A stretch of 9,492 nt of DNA from an uncultured Christensenella sp. GTDB lineage: Bacteria > Bacillota > Clostridia > Christensenellales > UBA3700. Of this stretch, positions 1 to 6,234 are shown one piece after another (the first letter of the stretch is position 1; the number at the start of each line of letters is the position of its first letter). The stretch spans positions 1 through 9,492 of the forward strand of contig CAJTZR010000076.1 of NCBI GenBank assembly GCA_910584035.1. Direction: 5' to 3'. Under the pieces are notes generated by a model. The model saw only the letters and a list, made by a program, of their open reading frames with translations. It was not told the origin of the DNA and ran no database searches. The position numbers and the translations under genes are program-made.

Positions 1-32
1 TTATGTAATAATTTTATAGTTTTGATAAATAT

Positions 33-62
33 ATTATACACCTTTTGTATACTTTATGTCAA
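33..62 (-). promoter_or_regulatory. Consensus promoter reading leftward out of the window
   Basis: On the minus strand a perfect -35 TTGACA (62 to 57) and a perfect -10 TATAAT (38 to 33) are separated by 18 bases. This matches the vegetative sigma-A consensus. Transcription would start near base 26 and run off the left edge, so a gene or RNA reading leftward should lie just outside the window. A palindrome (35-51) overlaps the -10 and spacer, and a large inverted repeat (67-102) lies immediately behind the -35, so control at this promoter is likely. Confidence 0.7.
35..51. promoter_or_regulatory. TATACA-N5-TGTATA palindrome over the leftward promoter
   Basis: Perfect 6-bp arms (35-40 and 46-51) flank a 5-base centre and cover the -10 and part of the spacer of the leftward promoter. 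This is where a repressor would sit. On the minus strand it contains AAAAGGTGTATA, resembling AAAAGGTATAC on the plus strand at 77-87 inside the neighbouring inverted repeat, so the same protein might contact both. An operator role is inference; AT-rich palindromes can arise by chance. Confidence 0.35.
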
Positions 63-66
63 TAGT

Positions 67-102
67 TATTTGTCAAAAAAGGTATACTTTTTTTGACAAA
101 TA
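67..102. repeat. Perfect 14-bp inverted repeat between two promoters
   Basis: The arms at 67-80 and 89-102 are perfect reverse complements, separated by an 8-base centre that contains the self-complementary GTATAC (82-87). Each arm carries TGTCAA or TTGACA, so a -35-like TTGACA appears on both strands. The right arm overlaps the -35 of a possible rightward promoter, and the left arm ends 5 bases behind the leftward -35. It could be a two-sided operator or an AT-rich terminator-like hairpin. It has few G or C bases and no distinct external T run, so an operator is slightly preferred. Confidence 0.6.
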
Positions 103-122
103 TTACACAAAATAGATATTAT
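93..122 (+). promoter_or_regulatory. Possible promoter for the surface-protein gene
   Basis: TTGACA (93-98) is followed after 18 bases by TATTAT (117-122), pointing at the gene that begins at 296 and implying a leader of about 165 bases. The -35 lies inside the right arm of the inverted repeat. A second TTGACA at 215-220 lies nearer the gene but has only a poor -10 (TTAATT at 240-245, spacer 19). Which one is used cannot be decided from sequence. I see no gene or known RNA element in the rest of 123-281. Confidence 0.4.
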
Positions 123-281
123 TTGTTACTAATTTGTTGGTTTGTTGTAGAAAATGTTGTAATTTTTAGTTATAAATTGCATTATTCGCAAAATTTTTAA
201 ATTTTATAAATATTTTGACATTTATATGTATATAGGTGGTTAATTCTATATACATTTTAGGCATCTTTAAAGTTGTACATT

Positions 282-287
282 AGGAGG
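282..287 (+). promoter_or_regulatory. Ribosome binding site AGGAGG
   Basis: A full-consensus AGGAGG lies 8 bases before the ATG at 296 and fixes the start of the large surface protein. Its strength suggests efficient translation. Confidence 0.9.
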
Positions 288-295
288 AAGTTGTT

Positions 296-3200
296 ATGAA
301 CAAAACTAGGGTTAATTTAAATATTTTTGTTGCAATTACTATAATTGTTACACTATTACTATGTGGTATTGCAACATTTTTTGTGCGTTCAAACAATTTA
401 TCCGCTCTTGTTAATACAAATAGTGCCGTGCAAATTGCTGGTGGTGCGGAATTGTATGACCTTAGCACTGGTGAATTTAATAAAAATGCAACAACTGACT
501 TAATAGATAAATTGTTTGGTAATAATGACCCTTTGCAATATGTAAAATCAATGAAAGATACGATAACTGATAGCTATGTTATACCAGCCTCAAAAATTAA
601 TGCAAATGTTAGCAATACTAATGGTGTAATTGTAAACTTAGGTTTTAAAAAATGGATAATTTCCTCTTTAACGATTGCAGATATAAACGGGCAAGAGGAT
701 ATTGTAATGACACTTTATCTTGCAAATCCTGATGGCACAACAAACTTTTATAATAATAGTTCTAGCGTGAAAGGCAATAATGCGTATGCAAGAAGTATTA
801 TAAGAAATCATTTACTTACTGATGGTAATTGGAGTTTGTATAATCAAACTGGAACGGATAGTTTTGCAAGTAAATATTTAGTGCAACCAAAATATATAAA
901 ATATCAACATAACCAAACTTGTATTGGAAGAGGTAATTATAATGTGCATTGTCCAAATGATGCATTAGATATAATGATTGGTAATTGGCATACTAGTTTT
1001 GGAACAGCACAACCATATGCTCCGTCAGATACTTTTGACGACATTAATGGAGTAAGTCAAAGATATGATGCTTGGGGTGAAGATTATATATGGATACCAT
1101 CTATGGCTGAAACTGGTGCAGCTGACCGATTTGAAAAGGGTACTAATTCTATTTGGAAGTTGAGTGCAAGTCAAGTAGCATTTAGTGGTTCAGCATTTAC
1201 TTGGTTAAGGTCTGGTGATATTTCTAATTATACAACCACATATGGACTTGGTGCATCTGGTAATGTAGCGGGAAGACTTGTTACAGAAAATGCTGGCGGT
1301 ATTCGTCCAGCGATACATTTAAATTTAACTGAATTAATTGCAAGTGCTGGCACTCAATTAGCTGACCCACAAGATTTGACAACTTCTTATAATGAAAAAT
1401 CACAAACAATAAAAAGCATTGCAACTAATAGTAAAGCAGATTGGTATGATGCAGATGTTTACGAACATATTGATAATTATATTAATATTACATATCCAAA
1501 CAACGCAAATGGTATGCTAAATTCTGGGGAATATTGGGTAAAATTTGAGATAACACAAAACTATATCAATGCAGTAAATGCTGGGGTGGATAGTGAATTT
1601 GCAAATTCTGGCTGGTCGGCAGATTATATACAAGATATTAAAGATAGGCGAAAACCTAAGTTTTTGGGTACGCCAGATACTTCAAGTTCAAGTCGTTTGG
1701 AATCGGATACAGTGCGGTGGATAAAGGTCACTATAGATAAGGCAGAAATCGACTTTTCAAAAATAGTATGGAGTGAGACGGAACTTGAATATAATGGAAA
1801 AAATCAAAGTGTAACAATAACTAATTTGCCGTCATACATTAATCTTACTTACCAAGGTAATACTGAAAGTGCAGTCGGTTCATATACCGCTCAAGTAGTA
1901 GATATAACAACTACTAACAATAACTATAAAGTACCTACAACTACGGAACTTGCAAATTATCCAAAATTAAAACATAGTTGGAAAATTACTAAAAAGAAAT
2001 TGACTGTAAGTTGGAAAACTGAAGGAAAGACACAGGACGGAAAAACTATCTATTTGCCATCATTGGCTTTTGGCAGTAGTATGAATGTTAGTGTAACATA
2101 TACATACTATAAAGATGTTAATTTAACTCAATCAATAACACTTAAGCAAATTTATGACGAATTTGATTTGACAAAAGTTAAAACATATTATGTTAAAGCA
2201 AAGTTAAATAGTAGTGGTGGAGATTATAATAGCACAAATAGTGTATTGTTAGAGGGTGGAACTGAAAAAGCTGAGGTAATTCGCACTATGCAAACTGGCT
2301 CAAATGCCAATCCAGTAAGCGTAACTTTAGATAAAAATAAAGTTACTTTTAATGGCAAAGAGCAAGAGGCAATATTCCAAATTACTGGTACGTCTTTAGA
2401 AAACATAATAATATCTTACTTTAAAGCAGACGGAACACCTTTGCAAAAGATACCAACAAATGTAGGTAAATACAAAGTAAAAGTAGAGTTAAAAGATACT
2501 TTAACTGGTTACGTTTTAACTGGCGATACAGAATTTGACTTTGAGATACAAAGCTTAAGAATTACAAAACCGCCAATACCAAACCAAGTACAATTTTATC
2601 AAATAGACGGCTATGGAATAAATGATATTGTAACATTACCAAGTGATTGGGAAAATTATTTAATAATAAAAGTAATTGATAAAAACAATAATGAGATTTT
2701 ACCCGAAAATGGGGACTGGGAGTTCCTAAATGTAGGAACTTACAAAATAGAAATATCATTTAAGGATAACACAAATACAAGCAATGGTTGCGTTGCGGAT
2801 AATGTAATTTGGAGCGATAGCGATAAAGGTAAATACTTTGTTACACTTGAGATAATGCCACTAGTATTAATAGTAGGTGATTGGCAGACAAGTAATGGTA
2901 ACAAAAGGCCTACAATGTCTGGAACAGATACAACTGAACTTGAAAAGTACTTTGACTATATGCTTTATGAATTAAAAGGTGATATAATAATTGGCAATGC
3001 ACTAGCACAAGATACTACTTTAAAAGGCGGTACAAACTATCAAATATCTTTAAAAGTAAAGGATATTTACAAAGGCAATGTTTTAGTAGAATATAAAGGC
3101 ATTGAGGTAGCAGAAACCGAACCATTTAAGTTTAAAACATCAATCAGTGGTGGAATTGGTGGCGGAGATAATAACGGCAACAATGGCGGTGGTATTGACG

Positions 3201-3694
3201 GCAATGGTGGCGGAGATAATTCAAGTTTATGGCTTGGCACAACAAGTAATGGAAAACTTCCGCTACTTATTTGGATATTGCTTGCTAGTAATTTGTTGAC
3301 AATTTTATTACTTGTTATTGTAGTAATTGTGGTAAGTCGTAAAAAGAGTAGTGATAGATTTGACAGAGTAACACCAATAGCTAATAGTGTGAGTGACAAC
3401 AATGGAATAAATGATTTTTCAGATGGCAATTGTGCTAATGTAAATGGCAGATTGATAACTGATAAAGATTGGACTTTCCTAGTTAGAGAACAAGATATAT
3501 TAAATATTAAAGCATTGGAAAACCAAACTGAAAGAGTAATAATGTATGCTTGCAAGGAAAGTGACATTAAAAAGGCAAAGAAATTCCACAACACAATAGC
3601 GGATGTGGGACGTAAAGAGTTGGATAATATTTTAGGTGAGGAAGATACTCCACAAGCTAATAAGAAGAAAAAGAAAAAGCGTAAAAAAAGATAA
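296..3694 (+). CDS. Large membrane-anchored surface protein with Ig-like modules
   Basis: A 1132-residue protein, probably displayed outside the cell. Residues 10-30 form a hydrophobic segment (signal peptide or signal anchor). Roughly residues 80-345 look like one globular domain containing DYIWIP (near W266), WLRSGD (W303) and GIRPAIHLNL (335-344). The last two motifs resemble the DUF6273 type of surface domain; this is recalled, not searched. Two cysteines (C209, C219) could form a disulfide. Ig/MBG-like modules follow, the clearest near 480-575 (YNGKNQSVT) and 674-775 (FNGKEQEA), with weaker similar segments to about 965. A Gly/Asn-rich linker leads to a transmembrane helix (about 990-1013), SRKK, and about 118 cytoplasmic residues ending in a run of Lys and Arg. 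There is no LPXTG sortase motif, so anchoring is by the helix. The gene is monocistronic here. Ligand and function are unknown; an adhesin or cell-surface structural role is a guess. Confidence 0.88.
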   Translation: MNKTRVNLNIFVAITIIVTLLLCGIATFFVRSNNLSALVNTNSAVQIAGGAELYDLSTGEFNKNATTDLIDKLFGNNDPLQYVKSMKDTITDSYVIPASKINANVSNTNGVIVNLGFKKWIISSLTIADINGQEDIVMTLYLANPDGTTNFYNNSSSVKGNNAYARSIIRNHLLTDGNWSLYNQTGTDSFASKYLVQPKYIKYQHNQTCIGRGNYNVHCPNDALDIMIGNWHTSFGTAQPYAPSDTFDDINGVSQRYDAWGEDYIWIPSMAETGAADRFEKGTNSIWKLSASQVAFSGSAFTWLRSGDISNYTTTYGLGASGNVAGRLVTENAGGIRPAIHLNLTELIASAGTQLADPQDLTTSYNEKSQTIKSIATNSKADWYDADVYEHIDNYINITYPNNANGMLNSGEYWVKFEITQNYINAVNAGVDSEFANSGWSADYIQDIKDRRKPKFLGTPDTSSSSRLESDTVRWIKVTIDKAEIDFSKIVWSETELEYNGKNQSVTITNLPSYINLTYQGNTESAVGSYTAQVVDITTTNNNYKVPTTTELANYPKLKHSWKITKKKLTVSWKTEGKTQDGKTIYLPSLAFGSSMNVSVTYTYYKDVNLTQSITLKQIYDEFDLTKVKTYYVKAKLNSSGGDYNSTNSVLLEGGTEKAEVIRTMQTGSNANPVSVTLDKNKVTFNGKEQEAIFQITGTSLENIIISYFKADGTPLQKIPTNVGKYKVKVELKDTLTGYVLTGDTEFDFEIQSLRITKPPIPNQVQFYQIDGYGINDIVTLPSDWENYLIIKVIDKNNNEILPENGDWEFLNVGTYKIEISFKDNTNTSNGCVADNVIWSDSDKGKYFVTLEIMPLVLIVGDWQTSNGNKRPTMSGTDTTELEKYFDYMLYELKGDIIIGNALAQDTTLKGGTNYQISLKVKDIYKGNVLVEYKGIEVAETEPFKFKTSISGGIGGGDNNGNNGGGIDGNGGGDNSSLWLGTTSNGKLPLLIWILLASNLLTILLLVIVVIVVSRKKSSDRFDRVTPIANSVSDNNGINDFSDGNCANVNGRLITDKDWTFLVREQDILNIKALENQTERVIMYACKESDIKKAKKFHNTIADVGRKELDNILGEEDTPQANKKKKKKRKKR
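3158..3220 (+). repeat. In-frame 15-bp direct repeat in the Gly/Asn linker
   Basis: GGTGGCGGAGATAAT occurs at 3158-3172 and again at 3206-3220, in frame, encoding GGGDN twice. Together they form the flexible linker between the extracellular modules and the membrane helix. Copy number could change by slippage or recombination, altering linker length. Confidence 0.8.
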
Positions 3695-4265
3695 TTAAAA
3701 CAAAATGCTTGCAAGTTAAGCTTGATATTAGGTATAAAATTTTAATTTAAACTTAATTTGTTACAATGGTAATGCTAATGTATATAGTAAAATTCGTACT
3801 GAATACTTACTAATTTTTCAGCAGTATTTGTAAAAGTATTACTTATTAAGTTTAAATAAAATTGACTAATAATTTTTGCTAAGATTAAGTAAAATTTTGT
3901 ATCTATTATTAAAAATTATCAATTATTAACTAGTATTAAAAGATAGTTTTTAATTTACAAATCGTAATAGATTTATATTATTAGAAATTAAATATAAATT
4001 TGTATTTTGTAAGTTAATTATTAAAAAACACTACAAAAATCGGGACTAAATTGTTAGTCCCGAGATTTTGTTTTATTGCAAATATGTATTTATAAAGTAT
4101 ATGTGTTTGTTATATTCACAAAAAGCTTTAGTTTTATTGTAGTTTTTGTTCTTAAAACACTATAAAATAACAACACATAATTTAACATTATAAATTATAA
4201 ATTTTAATGTTTGTAGCAACCTTAAAAAGGTGAGTGCAAAAACTATTTTATTAATATAAGGTTTA
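3695..4265. other. AT-rich convergent intergenic region
   Basis: This is the 571-base gap between the ends of the surface-protein gene and gdhA, which converge. It is very AT-rich, has stops in all frames and no credible ribosome binding site plus reading frame. Apart from the terminator at 4040-4063 it holds only weak AT hairpins, for example 4184-4211 with one bulge and ACCTT-AAA-AAGGT at 4219-4231. No tRNA, insertion sequence or CRISPR-like repeats were seen. Confidence 0.7.
4040..4063. terminator. Bidirectional intrinsic terminator
   Basis: TCGGGACTAA (4040-4049) and TTAGTCCCGA (4054-4063) form a perfect 10-bp stem with loop ATTG. The stem is flanked by an A run on the left (4035-4039) and by ATTTTGTTTT on the right (4065-4074). 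On the minus strand the stem is followed directly by TTTTT. It can therefore stop transcripts from the surface-protein gene (345 bases past its stop codon) and from gdhA (about 200 bases past its stop codon). It is the only G/C-rich hairpin in this AT-rich gap. Confidence 0.88.
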
Positions 4266-5621
4266 TTAGATAATACCTTGTGCCATCATAGCTTCAGCAA
4301 CTTTCTTGAAACCAGCAATGTTTGCACCAGCAACCAAGTTGTAGCCAAGACCTTCTGCCTCTGCAGCGTCCATAGAGTTCTTGTGAATGTTTTTCATAAT
4401 TTGGTCAAGTTTAGCGTCAACCTCTTCAGCAGTCCAAGAATATCTCATACTATTTTGGCTCATCTCAAGTGCAGAGCAAGCAACACCACCAGCGTTAACA
4501 GCTTTAGCAGGAGCACAAACAACACCTTTTTCCATTAGGAACTCAAGAGCCTCATTTGTAGTTGGCATATTAGCAACTTCGATATAATATTTTACGCCGT
4601 TAGCAACGATTTGTTTTGCATCTTCAATTCTAACTTCGTTTTGAGTTGCACAAGGCATAACAACGTCAACTTTCTCACCCCAAGGTTTTTTACCAGCAAA
4701 GAATGGTACGCCAAATTTGTCAGCATAATCTTTAGCTTTGTTTCTACCAGATGCACGCATCTCAAGTAGATAGTTGATTTTTTCTGGAGTGCTTACGCCG
4801 TCTTTATCATAGATATATCCGTCTGGACCAGAAATAGTAACAACTTTACCGCCAAGTTCTGTAATCTTAAGAACAGCACCCCAGCAAACGTTACCGAAAC
4901 CAGATAGAGCAAATGTCTTACCAGCGATTTTATCGTTAAAGTGAGCAAGTACCTCACGAGTGAAGTATGTAGCACCAAAACCTGTTGCTTCTGGACGAAT
5001 CAAGCTACCACCATAAGATAGACCTTTACCAGTTAAAACACCATTCTCGAATGTGCCTTTAATACGTTTGTATTGACCATATAGGTAACCAATCTCTCTA
5101 GCACCAACGCCGATATCACCAGCTGGAACGTCAACGTCTGGTCCGATATATTTGTAAAGCTCTGTCATAAAGCTTTGGCAGAATCTCATAACCTCAGCAT
5201 CAGATTTACCACTTGGGTCAAAGTCAGAACCACCTTTACCACCACCAATTGGTAGACCAGTTAAGCTGTTTTTAAAAGTTTGCTCAAAACCAAGGAATTT
5301 CATAATGCCTATATATACAGTTGGGTGGAAACGTAGACCGCCCTTGTAAGGTCCTATTGCACCATTAAATTGTACTCTGTAACCTCTGTTTACTTGTACA
5401 TTACCATTGTCGTCAACCCAAGGCACTCTAAAAGTGAAAGCACGCTCTGGCTCAACCATTCTTTCAATTAGGTTAGCTTTTACATACTCTGGGTGTTTTT
5501 CAATGATAGGTTCAAGAGATTTTAAAACCTCTTCAACTGTTTGAATAAACTCTGGCTCATTAGCATTTTTCTCACGAACCTTGTTTACAACATCTTGTAG
5601 ATATTTATTAGTAAATTTCAT
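4266..5621 (-). CDS. gdhA: Glutamate dehydrogenase, hexameric, probably NAD-dependent
   Basis: Cytoplasmic enzyme interconverting glutamate and 2-oxoglutarate plus ammonia, linking amino-acid fermentation and nitrogen assimilation. The 451 residues match the length of small hexameric bacterial enzymes. Visible substrate and catalytic residues are K93 in PYKGGLRF, K117 in FKNSLTG, K129 in PIGGGKGGSDFDP and D169 in VPAGD. These equal K89, K113, K125 and D165 of the Clostridium symbiosum enzyme with an offset of four. The nucleotide-binding fold starts at GFGNVCWG (241-248). The segment SGPDGYIYD (264-272) resembles the coenzyme loop of the NAD-specific C. symbiosum enzyme rather than NADP-specific forms, so NAD is the likely cofactor (inference). 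GGAGGT (5635 to 5630) lies 8 bases before the ATG. The gene stands alone, with its own promoter and a downstream terminator, and is visibly less AT-rich than its neighbours, as expected for a highly expressed gene. Confidence 0.97.
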   Translation of the reverse strand: MKFTNKYLQDVVNKVREKNANEPEFIQTVEEVLKSLEPIIEKHPEYVKANLIERMVEPERAFTFRVPWVDDNGNVQVNRGYRVQFNGAIGPYKGGLRFHPTVYIGIMKFLGFEQTFKNSLTGLPIGGGKGGSDFDPSGKSDAEVMRFCQSFMTELYKYIGPDVDVPAGDIGVGAREIGYLYGQYKRIKGTFENGVLTGKGLSYGGSLIRPEATGFGATYFTREVLAHFNDKIAGKTFALSGFGNVCWGAVLKITELGGKVVTISGPDGYIYDKDGVSTPEKINYLLEMRASGRNKAKDYADKFGVPFFAGKKPWGEKVDVVMPCATQNEVRIEDAKQIVANGVKYYIEVANMPTTNEALEFLMEKGVVCAPAKAVNAGGVACSALEMSQNSMRYSWTAEEVDAKLDQIMKNIHKNSMDAAEAEGLGYNLVAGANIAGFKKVAEAMMAQGII

Positions 5622-5657
5622 TATACTATACCTCCATAGTAAATTCTAATTGAGTTA

Positions 5658-5686
5658 ATTATATAACAAAATTAATTGATAATCAA
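5658..5686 (-). promoter_or_regulatory. gdhA promoter
   Basis: On the minus strand TTGATT (5686 to 5681) and a perfect TATAAT (5663 to 5658) are separated by 17 bases. Transcription would start about 30 bases before the gdhA ATG, leaving a short leader with the GGAGGT site. The -35 overlaps the palindrome at 5675-5687. Confidence 0.7.
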
Positions 5687-5687
5687 T
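5675..5687. promoter_or_regulatory. ATTGAT-A-ATCAAT palindrome over the gdhA -35
   Basis: Perfect 6-bp arms around a single base sit directly on the gdhA -35, where a bound protein would block RNA polymerase. The arm contains the FNR half-site TTGAT but with a 1-base instead of a 4-base spacer, so it is not an FNR site. It shares GATAAT with Fur boxes but fails the other half. The regulator, if any, is unknown. Confidence 0.35.
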
Positions 5688-5853
5688 AATTTTTTACTAC
5701 TTTTTTTTAATTTTGCTAAAACAATTACTTAATGTTGATATAGTGTATGGTTATAGTTATTACTATTGTGCTTTATTTATGTCATATTTTTTGTTTTTTG
5801 CTTTCATATTTCATAAATCCCAAAATTATACATATAATATCTTGAAAATAAAA

Positions 5854-5869
5854 GTTCGCAAATGCGAAC
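5854..5869. promoter_or_regulatory. Operator-like palindrome, copy 1 (GTTCGC-AAAT-GCGAAC)
   Basis: A 16-bp near-perfect palindrome with 7-bp complementary arms around AA. It ends 6 bases before the -35 of the promoter at 5876-5904. It is identical in sequence to copy 3 and differs from copy 2 only in the centre. TTCGC-N4-GCGAA has the half-site length and spacing of CRP/FNR-family sites (compare FNR TTGAT-N4-ATCAA). It is G/C-rich in an otherwise AT-dominated region, so chance is unlikely. Confidence 0.8.
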
Positions 5870-5875
5870 AAATGG

Positions 5876-5904
5876 TTGACAAAAGAAAAAAAATGGTATA
5901 AAAT
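5876..5904 (+). promoter_or_regulatory. Near-consensus promoter upstream of the ygbA operon
   Basis: TTGACA (5876-5881) is followed after 17 bases by TAAAAT (5899-5904); TATAAA at 5897 is an alternative -10 with a 15-base spacer. The start would be near 5911, giving a leader of about 320 bases before the ygbA ATG. Palindrome copy 1 is centred roughly 50 bases before the predicted start. Because the core elements are already strong, a repressor or a protein acting with the downstream copies is as plausible as an activator. Confidence 0.65.
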
Positions 5905-6030
5905 AATAACTGCATATAATGAATAGTGAAAACTCCAGTAAATGGTGGAACTAATGGATTTACAAGTACTAACTTATATCACTTGTTAAAATTAAAAGGT
6001 AAAAAATGGATAAATTTTTTTTGACATTAA

Positions 6031-6046
6031 GTTCGCAATAGCGAAC
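6031..6046. promoter_or_regulatory. Operator-like palindrome, copy 2 (GTTCGC-AATA-GCGAAC)
   Basis: Perfect 6-bp arms with centre AATA, 177 bases from copy 1 and 65 bases from copy 3, centre to centre. A TTGACA (6021-6026) lies 4 bases before it, but I find no good -10 at the right distance. In RNA it would fold into a small stem with a tetraloop, but no U run follows directly, so it is not a terminator. Confidence 0.78.
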
Positions 6047-6095
6047 TGAAATTAAAAAATTTTTTTTCCTATATTTTTTATTTTTTTAAACTATG

Positions 6096-6111
6096 GTTCG
6101 CAAATGCGAAC
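6096..6111. promoter_or_regulatory. Operator-like palindrome, copy 3 (GTTCGC-AAAT-GCGAAC)
   Basis: Identical over all 16 bases to copy 1 and in the same orientation of its AAAT centre. It lies 124 bases before the ygbA ATG. No convincing promoter follows it at the distance typical of class II activation, so it may serve as an auxiliary site, or a regulator-dependent promoter with a poor core may lie between it and the gene. Confidence 0.8.
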
Positions 6112-6139
6112 TTTAATTAACATTAATACTTAAGTGTTT

Positions 6140-6162
6140 GCAATAGAATTTAATTTTATTGC
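6140..6162. promoter_or_regulatory. 23-bp palindrome between copy 3 and ygbA
   Basis: Ten of eleven arm positions are complementary around a single central T (6151), and the eleventh would be a G-U wobble in RNA. The ends read GCAATA (6140-6145) and TATTGC (6157-6162). It is unrelated in sequence to the TTCGC palindromes. It could be a second operator or a leader hairpin; no U run follows, so a terminator is unlikely. Confidence 0.4.
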
Positions 6163-6234
6163 TAAAAGGTAAAAATTATTAAAGTATCTTGATTATAAAT
6201 AATAATATTTTTAACTAATTTGCAAGGAGAAAGT

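Larger units (their letters stand above)
5911..6234 (+). other. Long 5' leader of the ygbA-cydDC operon
   Basis: Predicted untranslated stretch of about 324 bases containing palindrome copies 2 and 3 and the 23-bp palindrome. It also holds weak competing pairings: GTAAAT (5938-5943) with ATTTAC (5958-5963), and ACAAGT (5962-5967) with ACTTGT (5981-5986), which share two bases. It contains tiny frames such as 5919-5954 (MNSENSSKWWN) and 6006-6041 (MDKFFLTLSSQ), without convincing ribosome binding sites. T-rich tracts lie at 6060-6067 and 6081-6087. It matches no riboswitch I recognise. Additional promoters inside it are possible. Confidence 0.45.

Noticed and set aside
184..191. TTCGCA half-site in the leader of the surface-protein gene
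   Set aside because: Only one half of the palindrome is present; the matching GCGAA arm is missing, so it is probably chance.
3067..3714. 215-codon open frame on the minus strand inside the surface-protein gene
   Set aside because: It is the antisense of a well-supported coding region. Its Pro/Ser/Leu-rich and poly-Phe composition mirrors the Gly/Asn linker and Lys tail on the other strand, and it has no upstream signals.
3706..3726. Small hairpin just after the surface-protein stop codon (TGCTTGCAAG...AAGCTTG)
   Set aside because: The pairing is only 4-5 bp with alternative registers and no T run follows. The strong terminator at 4040-4063 serves this gene better.
5865..5878. Possible LexA box (CGAAC-N4-GTTCG type) made by the right arm of palindrome copy 1 and following bases
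   Set aside because: The second half reads GGTTG instead of GTTCG, and copies 2 and 3 lack it. The conserved unit is TTCGC-N4-GCGAA.
5713..5901. Open frame of 62 codons on the plus strand upstream of the ygbA operon
   Set aside because: It starts with TTG, has no ribosome binding site, has a composition typical of translated AT-rich spacer, and runs through palindrome copy 1 and the promoter.
6031..6067. Palindrome copy 2 plus downstream T run as an attenuator or intrinsic terminator
   Set aside because: The T run begins 13 bases after the stem, with an A-rich spacer between; an intrinsic terminator needs the U run directly after the stem.
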